A stretch of DNA of 64,000 nucleotides from Bacteriovorax sp. BAL6_X. GTDB taxonomy: Bacteria; Bdellovibrionota; Bacteriovoracia; Bacteriovoracales; Bacteriovoracaceae. The notes under the pieces were generated by a model. That model ran no database searches and had not been told where the DNA came from. It saw only the letters and a program-made list of their open reading frames with translations. The stretch spans positions 930,001 through 994,000 of the forward strand of contig NZ_AUMC01000010.1 in assembly GCF_000443995.1 (NCBI RefSeq). Reading direction: 5' to 3'. Of the stretch, positions 25,948-34,788 are shown piece by piece. Within the stretch, counting starts at the first letter, position 1; each line of letters starts with the position of its first letter. A program made the position numbers and the translations under genes.

Positions 25948-26081
25948 GCCTAAAGAATCGGGGTGGGCCGAAAATAAAGTTAATTCTAGTTTTAAATAGA
26001 TTAAATTGAGAAAAATCTTCCGGTTATCTCATTTCAGGAAATTTTATTTTCTTTTTGTTACAATAACTTAGAGGTGTTTAA

Positions 26082-26693
26082 TTGAGCTTAGCTAAATATT
26101 TAAAACTATTCACACTACTCATTCTGTGCTTTCTTGGCCAAGCTGCCAGCGCCGAATTTTCATACCTGAAAATAGATGGAATCTTTGGAATTGGAACAAA
26201 TGATAAAATGGACCAATATGATACGGCAACCACTGGTATCGGTTACAATATTTCTTATGGGGTAAGAAATCGAGTCATTGGAATTGAGGCATTTTATACA
26301 AGTATAGATTTAAGTGGCGATATCAGTCATGGGGGAGTTAATCGTGTGGCCGTACAATCTCTCAATATTTATGGTGTTGAACTTCACTTTTATCCGACCC
26401 TGAGGCTTGCCATAAAGTTAGGTTACGCATTTTCGTCATTTAATGATTACCTTGAAAACAACACGGATGACAATATTTTTGCAGGGGCCGCAAGTACTTA
26501 CGGGCTGAAAAGAAATACGACATTAGGTGGCCTAAGACTAGGCGTAGCATATGATTTTTTTCATATTGGAAGAAAGCTACACTTTCAATCAGGTTATACT
26601 TACCAAGAAAATGGTAATGGACACGAGAATCTAATTTCGTTAGGGATTGTCTTTAAGTTTAATCGCGGAATTCTTGATCGTTTAATTCGTTAA
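26082..26693 (+). CDS. Small outer-membrane beta-barrel protein
   Basis: This 203-residue protein starts at TTG behind GAGG. It has a signal peptide ending SAE (residues 1-25 approx.). The mature part has alternating hydrophobic/polar strands with Gly/Tyr turns (IGIEAFYTSIDLSG, LAIKLGYAFSSF, LHFQSGYTYQENG), about eight strands, like OmpA/OmpW-type small barrels. Function cannot be told. It is convergent with the bactofilin gene (12 bp). Confidence 0.7.
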   Translation: MSLAKYLKLFTLLILCFLGQAASAEFSYLKIDGIFGIGTNDKMDQYDTATTGIGYNISYGVRNRVIGIEAFYTSIDLSGDISHGGVNRVAVQSLNIYGVELHFYPTLRLAIKLGYAFSSFNDYLENNTDDNIFAGAASTYGLKRNTTLGGLRLGVAYDFFHIGRKLHFQSGYTYQENGNGHENLISLGIVFKFNRGILDRLIR

Positions 26694-26705
26694 AAAAAAA
26701 ATAAA

Positions 26706-27044
26706 TTACGACTCTAGAGTATGCCCTTGCATATTAACCTTTGCTCCTGGAGCAATATTAATATTCTTAGCAACAATTTGACCTTTAACTGTTCCTGTAG
26801 GGAAGACCTTTACCTTTCCCTGTGCGGTAATATCACCACAAACAACGCCATAGATATTTAGGTCTCCACAGCGAATTCGTCCTTTTACATTACCTTGAGG
26901 CTCAATTGTCAGTTGATGTTTCTCATCGATTTGAATATCACCTTCGATCGTTGAACAAATATGTGAAGGCCCTGCTAGAACGATATCACCTTTTATAACC
27001 GAGCCAATACCGACAAAAGTAAAATTTTGATCTCTTAAATCCAT
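26706..27044 (-). CDS. Bactofilin
   Basis: This 112-residue polymer-forming cytoskeletal protein is built of short beta-helix turns (GSVIKGDIVLAG, GDIQIDE, GDLNIYGVVCGDITAQG, GTVKGQIVAKNI), each about 17-20 residues. Bactofilins assemble without nucleotide and scaffold peptidoglycan enzymes; CcmA of Helicobacter controls cell curvature. AAGGGC precedes ATG. It follows the membrane protein and YkuD gene on the same strand, 9 bp apart, so it is co-transcribed with them. Confidence 0.9.
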   Translation of the reverse strand: MDLRDQNFTFVGIGSVIKGDIVLAGPSHICSTIEGDIQIDEKHQLTIEPQGNVKGRIRCGDLNIYGVVCGDITAQGKVKVFPTGTVKGQIVAKNINIAPGAKVNMQGHTLES

Positions 27045-27053
27045 AATATGCCC

Positions 27054-27791
27054 TTATTTAATCTCTTCTCTGAAAAGTTGTTGATGAACAATATCACCAA
27101 GGCGGTTAAAGATTAGAATTTTAAACATTACAGTTTTATTCTTAGGCATATCGAACTTCGCTGTTACAGGACGAAAGCGTGATGTCGCAAATGATTCACC
27201 TTTTGTGTAGTTAAGAGAGAAGTTTCTAATTGAGTCTCCACCTTCTGGATAGTGAAAGTAGTTATTTCCATCAAATAAGAAGATATGAATATAGCCGGAA
27301 ACCTTATTATTATCTTTAGTTATATTGATAATATTGAAGTTTAGTTCTGCCTTATCATCCTTTTTAGTAACCTTAAGATCTTCAATATTAATACTTGAAG
27401 GACTAGTTAGATCTTTTTGACCTTTTACAGGAGCAATAATATTAAGTGAACTTGCACTCACTGCACTAATTGTTTCATTTGCAAGACGGTTTGTTAAATC
27501 AAGGTTAAGAGTTGTTAGTTCAGTATTCTTCTGGGCCAGAGTAGAGTTCTCATCTCTTAGGTTTTTTATAATAAGAGGTTCTTTGGCCTTAATAAGCTTT
27601 TCGATATTCTTCGTATAGAAATATGACCCAGCTAGGGCAAAGATGGAAAAGACTGTTAGCACAACTGGTACATAAAGAATTGCTTTATACTCACGTGGAG
27701 AAAGCTGTAAGTACCTTGGCACTTTATTATTTTCATAAAGAATAAAAGACAAATTATTTTTTGCCTTCGAATTACTTGATGGTGTGGACAT
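27054..27791 (-). CDS. Single-pass membrane protein linked to bactofilin, unknown
   Basis: This 245-residue protein has a cytoplasmic N-terminus (about 35 residues), one membrane helix (YVPVVLTVFSIFALAGSYF, near residue 40-60), a short coiled coil (residues 65-105) and a periplasmic beta domain. It lies between the YkuD enzyme and bactofilin genes in one operon. By analogy with Csd5/Csd7 of Helicobacter, it may link the cytoplasmic bactofilin to the periplasmic peptidoglycan enzyme. This is inferred from topology and position; I see no sequence similarity to those proteins. Confidence 0.7.
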   Translation of the reverse strand: MSTPSSNSKAKNNLSFILYENNKVPRYLQLSPREYKAILYVPVVLTVFSIFALAGSYFYTKNIEKLIKAKEPLIIKNLRDENSTLAQKNTELTTLNLDLTNRLANETISAVSASSLNIIAPVKGQKDLTSPSSINIEDLKVTKKDDKAELNFNIINITKDNNKVSGYIHIFLFDGNNYFHYPEGGDSIRNFSLNYTKGESFATSRFRPVTAKFDMPKNKTVMFKILIFNRLGDIVHQQLFREEIK

Positions 27792-27802
27792 CCCGTTCCC
27801 TT

Positions 27803-28864
27803 TTAATTTTCGCTATATGGTCTCGTTAAAGTGAGATTCAATGTGAAAATTTGTTTTGGGTCTTGCGAAGTAAAGAACCTTTGTGATGGTTCAAAACTTA
27901 AGTGCTCCCTCTCGTTTGTAATATCCATTGGAATACGCTGCCATCGCTCTGCTACAATCTTCCACTTGTAGTAAGCGTCACGTTTTAAATAGAGTGTTTT
28001 CTTTCCAATATCGTTAATTGTATTACTAGTGTAATCTTGCTTAAACGTTACGACAACATAGTCATCAGCTTTTAAGACGGTAAGATTCTTAAGTTGAATT
28101 GATGGTGTGCCAGGGTTTGCAAATACGGCCCTTTTGTATTGTGCAAAAGAGTTATAGTTCCCACGGCTTGGATCAACAAATTCTGTACGTGAATAGAAGC
28201 TTAGGTAGTCTTTAATATTCTCCGTTGACCAAGCTGTTAGCCAACCGTTAACTGTATCTAATATTTCATTTTTTTCTTTTAACCATGTTTCTTTGTTGAA
28301 AAATTTCAGGTTGTGAACAACAACAATATTAGTCTTATTAATTTCAATAAACTTTGAAATATCAATTAAGTTGATATTGTGAGCAACTAGACATCCTTTT
28401 GAATCAAGACCTTTGTCAATTCTTGGTTCGTTGTCTGTTGAGTGAAGCCAGATTCCGCCACCTGTTTTTCCTTGGGCCTTATCAATTGGGTTAGGGTAGT
28501 TAAGAACAAATGCTCCAACCCCGTATTGCGCACCAAGTTCTCCATGTCTCTTGATGAGGTCTTTGTGCTCAATAAATTGATTGAAATGATAAACACCTTC
28601 TGGTGTTCTACGATCACCTTGGTAAGACTTATTTCCAACCTTTTGACCTGTGGCCATCTGATAAGTTTTAATTAATCGTGGTAGGCCATTGTTATTTTCA
28701 TATAGATAGAGTGTATGAGTTGATTTCTCTGCAACGATCACATGGTGTGCGAAGTAATCATTTAATAAAAGCAGATTTGATGGATAGAATTCCTGAGCGA
28801 CACTACTCATAGAAAAAATAGTCGATGTAATAATAGTCGATAAAAATAATAGTTTTTTAATCAT
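27803..28864 (-). CDS. YkuD-NTF2 peptidoglycan enzyme (LD-carboxypeptidase or transpeptidase)
   Basis: This 353-residue protein has a signal peptide ending SSVAQ. Residues about 40-185 are a YkuD domain with His141 and the nucleophile motif SKGC (Cys158). Residues about 195-310 are NTF2-like (WLTAWSTENIKDYLSFYS, ending YYKWKIVAERW). This YkuD+NTF2 layout is that of Csd6/Pgp2 of Helicobacter/Campylobacter and Bd1075 of Bdellovibrio, LD-carboxypeptidases that trim tetrapeptides and bend the cell. Catalysis of 3-3 cross-links (transpeptidation) remains possible. It is first in the operon with the membrane protein and bactofilin. Confidence 0.82.
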   Translation of the reverse strand: MIKKLLFLSTIITSTIFSMSSVAQEFYPSNLLLLNDYFAHHVIVAEKSTHTLYLYENNNGLPRLIKTYQMATGQKVGNKSYQGDRRTPEGVYHFNQFIEHKDLIKRHGELGAQYGVGAFVLNYPNPIDKAQGKTGGGIWLHSTDNEPRIDKGLDSKGCLVAHNINLIDISKFIEINKTNIVVVHNLKFFNKETWLKEKNEILDTVNGWLTAWSTENIKDYLSFYSRTEFVDPSRGNYNSFAQYKRAVFANPGTPSIQLKNLTVLKADDYVVVTFKQDYTSNTINDIGKKTLYLKRDAYYKWKIVAERWQRIPMDITNEREHLSFEPSQRFFTSQDPKQIFTLNLTLTRPYSEN

Positions 28865-29090
28865 GAAAAGCCTTTATATTTGATAACTACCTAATATTGT
28901 AGAACATTTTTTTACCACTACTCAAGTATTTATCCCCTAAAAAGCAAAATAACTTTCGATAAAATATCTTTACTAGTCGTAAATACTTAACTTTTTTCAA
29001 AAAAAGGCGAAAAGCAGAGGGTAAGGATTTAAGAATAGGCCATATTTAAATAAATTTCATACGTTTTGCATGGCCGCGATGGGGAAAAAT

Positions 29091-30749
29091 ATGTCAGCAG
29101 AAAAGAAGCAACAAGAAGATTTACTTGCTGAAAGTGAGAAAATTCAAAATGCAGTTGATGAAGTTCTTGGAAGCGATACTGAGACAATTAGTGACGCACA
29201 GGAGAAAACTTCCTTAACGCTCGTTGACACAAATATTGACTTTTCTCAACTAAATAATGAAGCTAGCTCTCCACTAGACGAAGGAATCGAGCTTAACTTT
29301 GATGATGTAAGTGCCATTGATCTTTGTGCTGAAGGGGATATTGTTGAGAATGCTCCAGCAAATTCAGATTCTCCAAACGATCTAGATATGGACTTTTCAT
29401 CAAGCATTAAGATTAATTTAACTCAAGAAGGCGATACTATTCCTAATGCATCAATTGATGCTGCTCGTGAGGATGATCTCGACCTGGATAATAATCCCAT
29501 TATTGTTGAAGATAAAGTTGCGGATACACCAGAGGCCCAAGTAGAAGAAGTTGAAGAACTTGAAGAAGATATCTCTGAAGATGACATTGAGATGAGCCTA
29601 GGCGAAATGGACAATGCAGACGATTTGAATGACTTGGATAATCTGGATGATGAACTCAGTGAAATTGAAATGTCACTAGGTGATGATCTTGATGATGAAC
29701 TCGATGATGACCTTGGAGACTTGAGCGACCTAGATAGTCTAGGGGAGCTTGATGATTTAGGAGACTTCGAGGATGTTGATGCAGACTTAGATTCAGACCT
29801 TGATATGTCTTTTGATACATTTGAGCAAGATGACATCACAGACGAAGTTGAAAGTCTTATGGTGCAAGACTCAATTGAAGCTGAAGATACAATGGCACAG
29901 CTTGATGGTATGGTTGAGGCAAACCAAGAACACCACGAGATACCTTCTGTCTCATCAGAAGAAACACTAACAGTGACAGCTGTATCGCCAACAGATGAAA
30001 CTTCTAATTTTGATATGAATGGCCATGGAGCAGTTGAGACTCCTGTAGCAGAAGCTCCACAAGACTTTGCTTCATCTGAACATGGGACTTCTCGAACTTA
30101 TGCCAGTGCAAATATTAATTTTCATCCTGGGCACATTTTAAGCTCACTGAGTGAAGACCAGCTTCTAGATCTGAGAGTTACTGTAACTGAATTGAAGGAA
30201 GATCGAATCAATCTACTATCTGAGTTAAACGAACTTAAGGCCATGATTGAAATTTTAAAAAGAGAATCACTTAACTTAAGAACAGAAGTTGATGAAAAAA
30301 ATATTGAGCTATCAATAGCCAAAAAACGTCATGCTATCGAATTTGAAGAGACTAAGTCGATGCTTGACAAGTATAAGCATGGCCTAGAATTAAGTGAGGC
30401 GAAAAATAAGGCCATGAAAGAAGAGATGGCGGAGATTGGCACGCGCCTAAAGATTGATCATACAAGTATTAGAGCACGTGAACAGGAGTTGGAAAGTCAA
30501 TTAGAGCTAATGGCCATTGACAGTGATAACAAGATTAAAGCAAGAGATGAAAAGATCTTGGAGCTTAAGCGTAAAATAGATACTCTTGAGTTTAATATGG
30601 AAAATACTACAATCAACGAGAGACAAGCGAAGAAAGAGAGAATGCTAGCGCAGCAAAAACTTGAACGTCTTATAACAAACTTAAGGGGATCTTTGAATGT
30701 GGTTGCTGATACATTAGAATTAGATGATGAATTAGGATTGGATGATTAA
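29091..30749 (+). CDS. Asp-rich coiled-coil protein
   Basis: This protein is about 552 residues, soluble, no signal. Residues about 170-250 are extremely acidic with DDLDDELDDDLGDLSDLD-like runs; residues about 350-540 form a long coiled coil; it ends in LDDELGLDD. I start at ATG 29091 because GGGGAA is five bases upstream; ATGs at 29070 and 29079 lack a site. It is followed by a diguanylate cyclase 8 bp later and a phosphoesterase, so it likely belongs to a c-di-GMP unit. Function unknown; a polar scaffold or filament-like protein is plausible. The complementary strand's long Ser-rich frame is an artefact of the GAT/GAC-rich codons. Confidence 0.75.
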   Translation: MSAEKKQQEDLLAESEKIQNAVDEVLGSDTETISDAQEKTSLTLVDTNIDFSQLNNEASSPLDEGIELNFDDVSAIDLCAEGDIVENAPANSDSPNDLDMDFSSSIKINLTQEGDTIPNASIDAAREDDLDLDNNPIIVEDKVADTPEAQVEEVEELEEDISEDDIEMSLGEMDNADDLNDLDNLDDELSEIEMSLGDDLDDELDDDLGDLSDLDSLGELDDLGDFEDVDADLDSDLDMSFDTFEQDDITDEVESLMVQDSIEAEDTMAQLDGMVEANQEHHEIPSVSSEETLTVTAVSPTDETSNFDMNGHGAVETPVAEAPQDFASSEHGTSRTYASANINFHPGHILSSLSEDQLLDLRVTVTELKEDRINLLSELNELKAMIEILKRESLNLRTEVDEKNIELSIAKKRHAIEFEETKSMLDKYKHGLELSEAKNKAMKEEMAEIGTRLKIDHTSIRAREQELESQLELMAIDSDNKIKARDEKILELKRKIDTLEFNMENTTINERQAKKERMLAQQKLERLITNLRGSLNVVADTLELDDELGLDD

Positions 30750-30757
30750 TAATTAAT

Positions 30758-31720
30758 ATGCTGGAAAAACAATATAAAGCACTTTTAGATTTTATCTGTC
30801 AAAATGTTGAAGAGCATAACTTCAATATCATTTTGAAGTCCTTTCGTGATTTTATTAGGACAGAGTTTGATTCAAAAACGCCACTTGTTTTTGCAACACT
30901 TGATAATGATTCGGCAAATCCCATCATTCGAGATTTCTATAATAATAAAGTTATTGAAGAGTACCCAAGTAAGGTCTATCAAGAACTTATGGGGGCCTTA
31001 AAGACGCAGAAGCTGCACGTTGATATCGAAGGTGATAAGTACCGCTTCGTGGAAGTCGGCTTTAATGGTAGCCAAAGCTTATACCTAGTTCTTAATGGAG
31101 AGTATTCAACAGAAATCTTTAATCAAATAGAAAATTATATTCAATCGAAATTTAGAAGCCTTTTACGAGTCAAAGAACTACAACGTCTTCAGGCCTTAGC
31201 ACATGTTGATGATGTCACAGGACTGTATAATCAAAGAAAGTTTAAAAGTGATATTGATGCTGCTATTAGAGAGTTTGAAGCATTAGAGCGCTCATTCTCT
31301 TTGATTTTCATTGATATTGATTATTTTAAAAGTATCAATGATGGCCATGGCCACTTAATTGGAACGAGTTTACTTCAGCAGGTTGCTGAAACTATTCGTG
31401 CAACAGTTAGAGAAGATGATCTTTGTTATCGTTATGGGGGAGACGAATTTGTTGTTCTTGCCCCATATTCTTCTCTAAAAGACGCTAAGATGATTGGTCA
31501 ACGAATTCTTAACCGAGTTAAGTCGACTGTTTATAAGATCGAAGCTGATCTTGAAATCAATACTCATGAGGATGAAGACGTCCAACTGAGTGTCTCAATT
31601 GGTGTTGCCAATTACCCAACTAACGCTTCTGGACGTAATGAAATCATCGGAATGGCAGATAGAATGATGTATGAAGCAAAAAAGTCTGGACGTGGCAAAG
31701 TCTGTGTAGCAGACTCATAA
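30758..31720 (+). CDS. Diguanylate cyclase (GGDEF)
   Basis: This enzyme makes c-di-GMP from two GTP. The 320-residue protein has an N-terminal GAF/sensor-like region (residues 1-130), a short helix linker, and a GGDEF domain: DDVTGLYNQRKF, FIDIDYFKSINDGHGH, and RYGGDEF (Gly227-Phe231). The product-inhibition site RxxD (Arg218-Asp221) lies exactly five residues before GGDEF, so feedback inhibition is expected. It has no membrane segment. It follows the Asp-rich protein and overlaps nearly with the next gene (2-bp gap). Confidence 0.92.
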   Translation: MLEKQYKALLDFICQNVEEHNFNIILKSFRDFIRTEFDSKTPLVFATLDNDSANPIIRDFYNNKVIEEYPSKVYQELMGALKTQKLHVDIEGDKYRFVEVGFNGSQSLYLVLNGEYSTEIFNQIENYIQSKFRSLLRVKELQRLQALAHVDDVTGLYNQRKFKSDIDAAIREFEALERSFSLIFIDIDYFKSINDGHGHLIGTSLLQQVAETIRATVREDDLCYRYGGDEFVVLAPYSSLKDAKMIGQRILNRVKSTVYKIEADLEINTHEDEDVQLSVSIGVANYPTNASGRNEIIGMADRMMYEAKKSGRGKVCVADS

Positions 31721-31722
31721 AT

Positions 31723-32802
31723 ATGAAGTATCTAATTTTATCTGATCTCCATTTAGGCAAAGGTAGTTACCTGCAAAACGGTGAATTTAATATCTTAGAA
31801 GATTTCTTCGAAGATAATCGTTTCTATGAATTCTGTGACTACTTCTCAACGAATGAGTATTATTCAAAACCTGTCACAATCATTATGAATGGAGATATTC
31901 TAAATCTTATTCAAATTGATTCAGACGGTGTCTTTACTCATGTTGTAGATGAGCAAATGACAATCAAGCAAATTGAAGATATTGCAAAAGGACACCCTCG
32001 CTTTTTTGCTGGACTTAAAAAGTTTCTAAGGGCACCTCATAAGAGGGTCGTCTATGTTGTTGGAAATCATGATGTAGGGATGCTTTTTAAGGGAGCTCAA
32101 GAGAAGTTTTCTAAAATTTGTGGTGATAATATCTTCTTTACTGAAACTTTCTTAGAAAATGGCCTTCATGTAGAGCACGGACATCGTTTCGAGGCAGTCA
32201 ACACTGTTCCAAAGGCCAAGCAATTCATTCGTGGACCTGGAGGAAAAGAAATTCTTAACTTTCCATGGGGCTCTCTATTTTGCATCAATGTCCTTCCAAA
32301 GCTTAAAAAAGAGCGACCTTATATTGATAAGGTTAGGCCAATGTCTTCATACGTGAAGTGGTGTCTTTTTAATGATACGAGATTCTTTTGGCGGCTTTTT
32401 ATGACTTGTATAAATTATGTTATCAAGACTCATTCAAATTATTACACACGTCAAAATTCAAATTTTAAAACTAATATAAAAATCCTACAACAAATCACAA
32501 TCTATCCACGCTATGAGCGTATGGCCAGACGAATCCTGGATCGCGACAGCTCAATCCATACAGTTGTTATGGGACATACCCACCTACAAGAGTGGAGACG
32601 ATTTCCAGAAGGACGCTATTACTTTAATACCGGAACTTGGAATAATATCCCTTCTATTGATGCAGGAAAGCACCAAGATACGTTAAGTCTTACTTATTGT
32701 AGTGTTACTGTACATCCCGAGAGCAAATCATTAGTTAATGCGTCAATGAATCAGTGGATGGGACAGTGGAAGCCCTATATCGAAGAAATTAGAACTAGTT
32801 AA
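31723..32802 (+). CDS. Calcineurin-like metallophosphoesterase
   Basis: This 359-residue protein has the full set of metallophosphoesterase motifs: SDLHLG at the N-terminus, MNGDILN, VVGNHD (about residue 115), HGHRF, and MGHTH plus a late GTWN. It resembles LpxH/YfcE-type hydrolases but is longer, with a basic insert (residues about 190-260). Substrate unknown; phosphodiester or phosphomonoester. It is cotranscribed after the diguanylate cyclase, with only two bases between stop and ATG. Confidence 0.85.
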   Translation: MKYLILSDLHLGKGSYLQNGEFNILEDFFEDNRFYEFCDYFSTNEYYSKPVTIIMNGDILNLIQIDSDGVFTHVVDEQMTIKQIEDIAKGHPRFFAGLKKFLRAPHKRVVYVVGNHDVGMLFKGAQEKFSKICGDNIFFTETFLENGLHVEHGHRFEAVNTVPKAKQFIRGPGGKEILNFPWGSLFCINVLPKLKKERPYIDKVRPMSSYVKWCLFNDTRFFWRLFMTCINYVIKTHSNYYTRQNSNFKTNIKILQQITIYPRYERMARRILDRDSSIHTVVMGHTHLQEWRRFPEGRYYFNTGTWNNIPSIDAGKHQDTLSLTYCSVTVHPESKSLVNASMNQWMGQWKPYIEEIRTS

Positions 32803-33192
32803 AAGGGGATTGAAGGTATTTTGAAGTGAGTTGAGGTAAAAAAAACGACGTTCCTAAAAAGTCCTTTCCCGAAACGCCGAAGTGTCTTTAATTTTTTGTC
32901 TCTGCTTATTAATAAGTTTATTCTATTTTACAGAAACCACAAGAGATTTTTTCTTACAGTAGCTCGCACTAGAGATTAACTTAGTCCATTATTCTTATGC
33001 ACTTACTATAGGGTATTTACACACTCTATAAAATATGTTTCTCTGTTTTCTGACATTATAAAATATTACTATTTTTGATTTAATATTTTGATGACTTAGT
33101 GAAACGAATTTTACATGCTCAAATAGCTGGCCTGTGCTGACTTTAAAGAAAAATTTTGATAGAAATATGTGATATTTAATTAGGTAGAAGAA
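32803..33192. other. 390-bp gap with no gene seen
   Basis: The stretch is A+T-rich, with no frame supported by a ribosome site and no clear terminator hairpin. It holds the leader of the fatty acid hydroxylase gene; AGGTAG lies before its GTG. I could not pick a promoter with confidence. Confidence 0.4.
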
Positions 33193-33801
33193 GTGAAAAA
33201 ATACGAATCAATTAGAATATTTAAAAATCCTATTCTTGAGTCATTTACGCATGTCCATCCAATTGTACCTTTGGTTCTTTGGACACCATTTATAGGATTT
33301 CTAATTTATCGTTCATATTTTGAACTTGGTTATACTCATTTACAGATGCTTCTATGTGCTGTGAGTGGTCTTATTATTTGGACTCTTACAGAGTACCTTC
33401 TACACCGCTTTGTTTTCCATTTAAGGCCGATTGGTCCTCTTTCTGAGCGATTTGTCTTCCTTTTTCATGGACTTCATCACGATGACCCAAATGACCCGAC
33501 AAGACTGGTTATGCCTCCTGTACCGGCCATTCTTATTATGGCCTTGATTTGGTTATTCTTTTCATTATTTATTCCTGCTTTTTACATGCCAGGATTTATG
33601 GCCTTTTTCACAGTAGGCTATCTTTGCTACGATTATATTCACTATGCGACTCATCATTTTAAGATGAGTGGAAAAGTAGGGCGCTACTTAAAAAAGTTTC
33701 ACCTACAACACCACTTTAGACATGAGAAAGCGAAGTACGGTGTAAGTTCACCGCTATGGGACTATGTGTTTAGAACAGTGACGGGGCCTAAGGAAGATTA
33801 A
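33193..33801 (+). CDS. Fatty acid 2-hydroxylase-like membrane enzyme
   Basis: This 202-residue integral-membrane di-iron oxygenase has His clusters HRFVFH (71-76), HGLHH (92-96), HYATHH (150-155) and FHLQHHFRH (170-177), as in yeast Scs7 and human FA2H, which hydroxylate the N-acyl chain of ceramide at C2. It has four hydrophobic helices. GTG start. It is convergent (6 bp) with the ceramide genes on the other strand, so it should act on the same lipids. It lacks the cytochrome b5 domain of the eukaryotic enzymes, so electrons come from elsewhere. Oxygen is required. Confidence 0.82.
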   Translation: MKKYESIRIFKNPILESFTHVHPIVPLVLWTPFIGFLIYRSYFELGYTHLQMLLCAVSGLIIWTLTEYLLHRFVFHLRPIGPLSERFVFLFHGLHHDDPNDPTRLVMPPVPAILIMALIWLFFSLFIPAFYMPGFMAFFTVGYLCYDYIHYATHHFKMSGKVGRYLKKFHLQHHFRHEKAKYGVSSPLWDYVFRTVTGPKED

Positions 33802-33807
33802 ATTAGA

Positions 33808-34788
33808 TTAGAGCCAATTGCGCTCTTGGTAATCCTTAGCTGTCATTTCAATGGTATCCTTCAAGTTGTAATTTGGAATAAAGCCTAGGCCCTTAATCTT
33901 TGAGTTGCTACAAAGCCAGGCGTCTTGTTCTAGTTCATTAATCTTATCCCCTGTAAGAGGTAAGTGAATTGGAAGAGTATAGATAATCCCTGCTACAATC
34001 CTTAGAAACCAAATAGGTAGGGCCATAAACATGACCTTCTTAATACCAAGTGCAGCTGAAATTTCATTGATTAGCTCTTCAAACGTTACTTCATCAATAG
34101 ATGTCACAAAGTATGTTTCTTTATAAACTTCTGTCTTTGTTTGCGAGGCACAAAGTATAATCGCATCCACTAGATCAAAGACATTAACGACGCTATATTT
34201 CTTCTTTTTAAAATTAAGTCCAGGGCCAGTAACAATTCGACCTTTTACCATTTTAAAGACATCAAGAACAGCACTGTCACGAGGGCCGATAACCATAGGT
34301 GGACGAATTATTGTCGTATTCCAACTCTTTGGTGAAAGCTTGTTAACAGCGTTTTCGGCGGCCAGCTTAGAGTGGCCATAGGCAGAGACTGGTAAACAAT
34401 CGATGCTTTCGTCTATTAGTTGTGCAGAAGGGCCAGCGGCAGCTTGAGAAGAGATAAGCATAAAGTGAAGATTTTCATATTTATCTTTTAAGGCCTTAAT
34501 TAAAATTTCAGTTGCGAGATGATTAGTTTTTGCAAAGGTAAGTGAATGTTTTGCAGATACAACACCGGCCGTATGGATTATACAGTCGATATCTTGTGGA
34601 AGTCTCTTTACCCAAGATTTAATTGATTCTTCTTCAAGGTTGCCTTTGATATATTCACCAGGTAGTTCTAGTCTCTCTGCCTTTTGAGGACTTCTTACAA
34701 GGGCAAAAACCTCATGACCTTGTTGAGTTAACTTTTCACATAGATGTGAGCCGACAAAACCTGTTGCACCAGTAACTAAAACTTTCAT
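33808..34788 (-). CDS. cerR: NAD-dependent epimerase/reductase, CerR-like
   Basis: This 326-residue extended short-chain dehydrogenase has the NAD(P)-binding GATGFVGSH (Gly7-Gly13) and catalytic YGHSK (Tyr137, Lys141). Its place after spt and the acyltransferase matches Caulobacter CerR, which reduces 3-oxo-ceramide to ceramide in bacteria. The start codon overlaps the stop of the upstream gene by one base (TAATG). Assignment rests mainly on gene neighbours; a sugar epimerase is the alternative. Confidence 0.72.
   Translation of the reverse strand: MKVLVTGATGFVGSHLCEKLTQQGHEVFALVRSPQKAERLELPGEYIKGNLEEESIKSWVKRLPQDIDCIIHTAGVVSAKHSLTFAKTNHLATEILIKALKDKYENLHFMLISSQAAAGPSAQLIDESIDCLPVSAYGHSKLAAENAVNKLSPKSWNTTIIRPPMVIGPRDSAVLDVFKMVKGRIVTGPGLNFKKKKYSVVNVFDLVDAIILCASQTKTEVYKETYFVTSIDEVTFEELINEISAALGIKKVMFMALPIWFLRIVAGIIYTLPIHLPLTGDKINELEQDAWLCSNSKIKGLGFIPNYNLKDTIEMTAKDYQERNWL

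Noticed and set aside
27803-28864. Annotation only as L,D-transpeptidase
   Set aside because: The YkuD catalytic motif is present, but the C-terminal NTF2-like domain and bactofilin neighbour favour LD-carboxypeptidase; kept as an alternative.
29423-29839. Long Ser-rich frame on the minus strand
   Set aside because: It is the reverse complement of the Asp-rich codons (GAT/GAC) of the coiled-coil protein; no ribosome site and low complexity.
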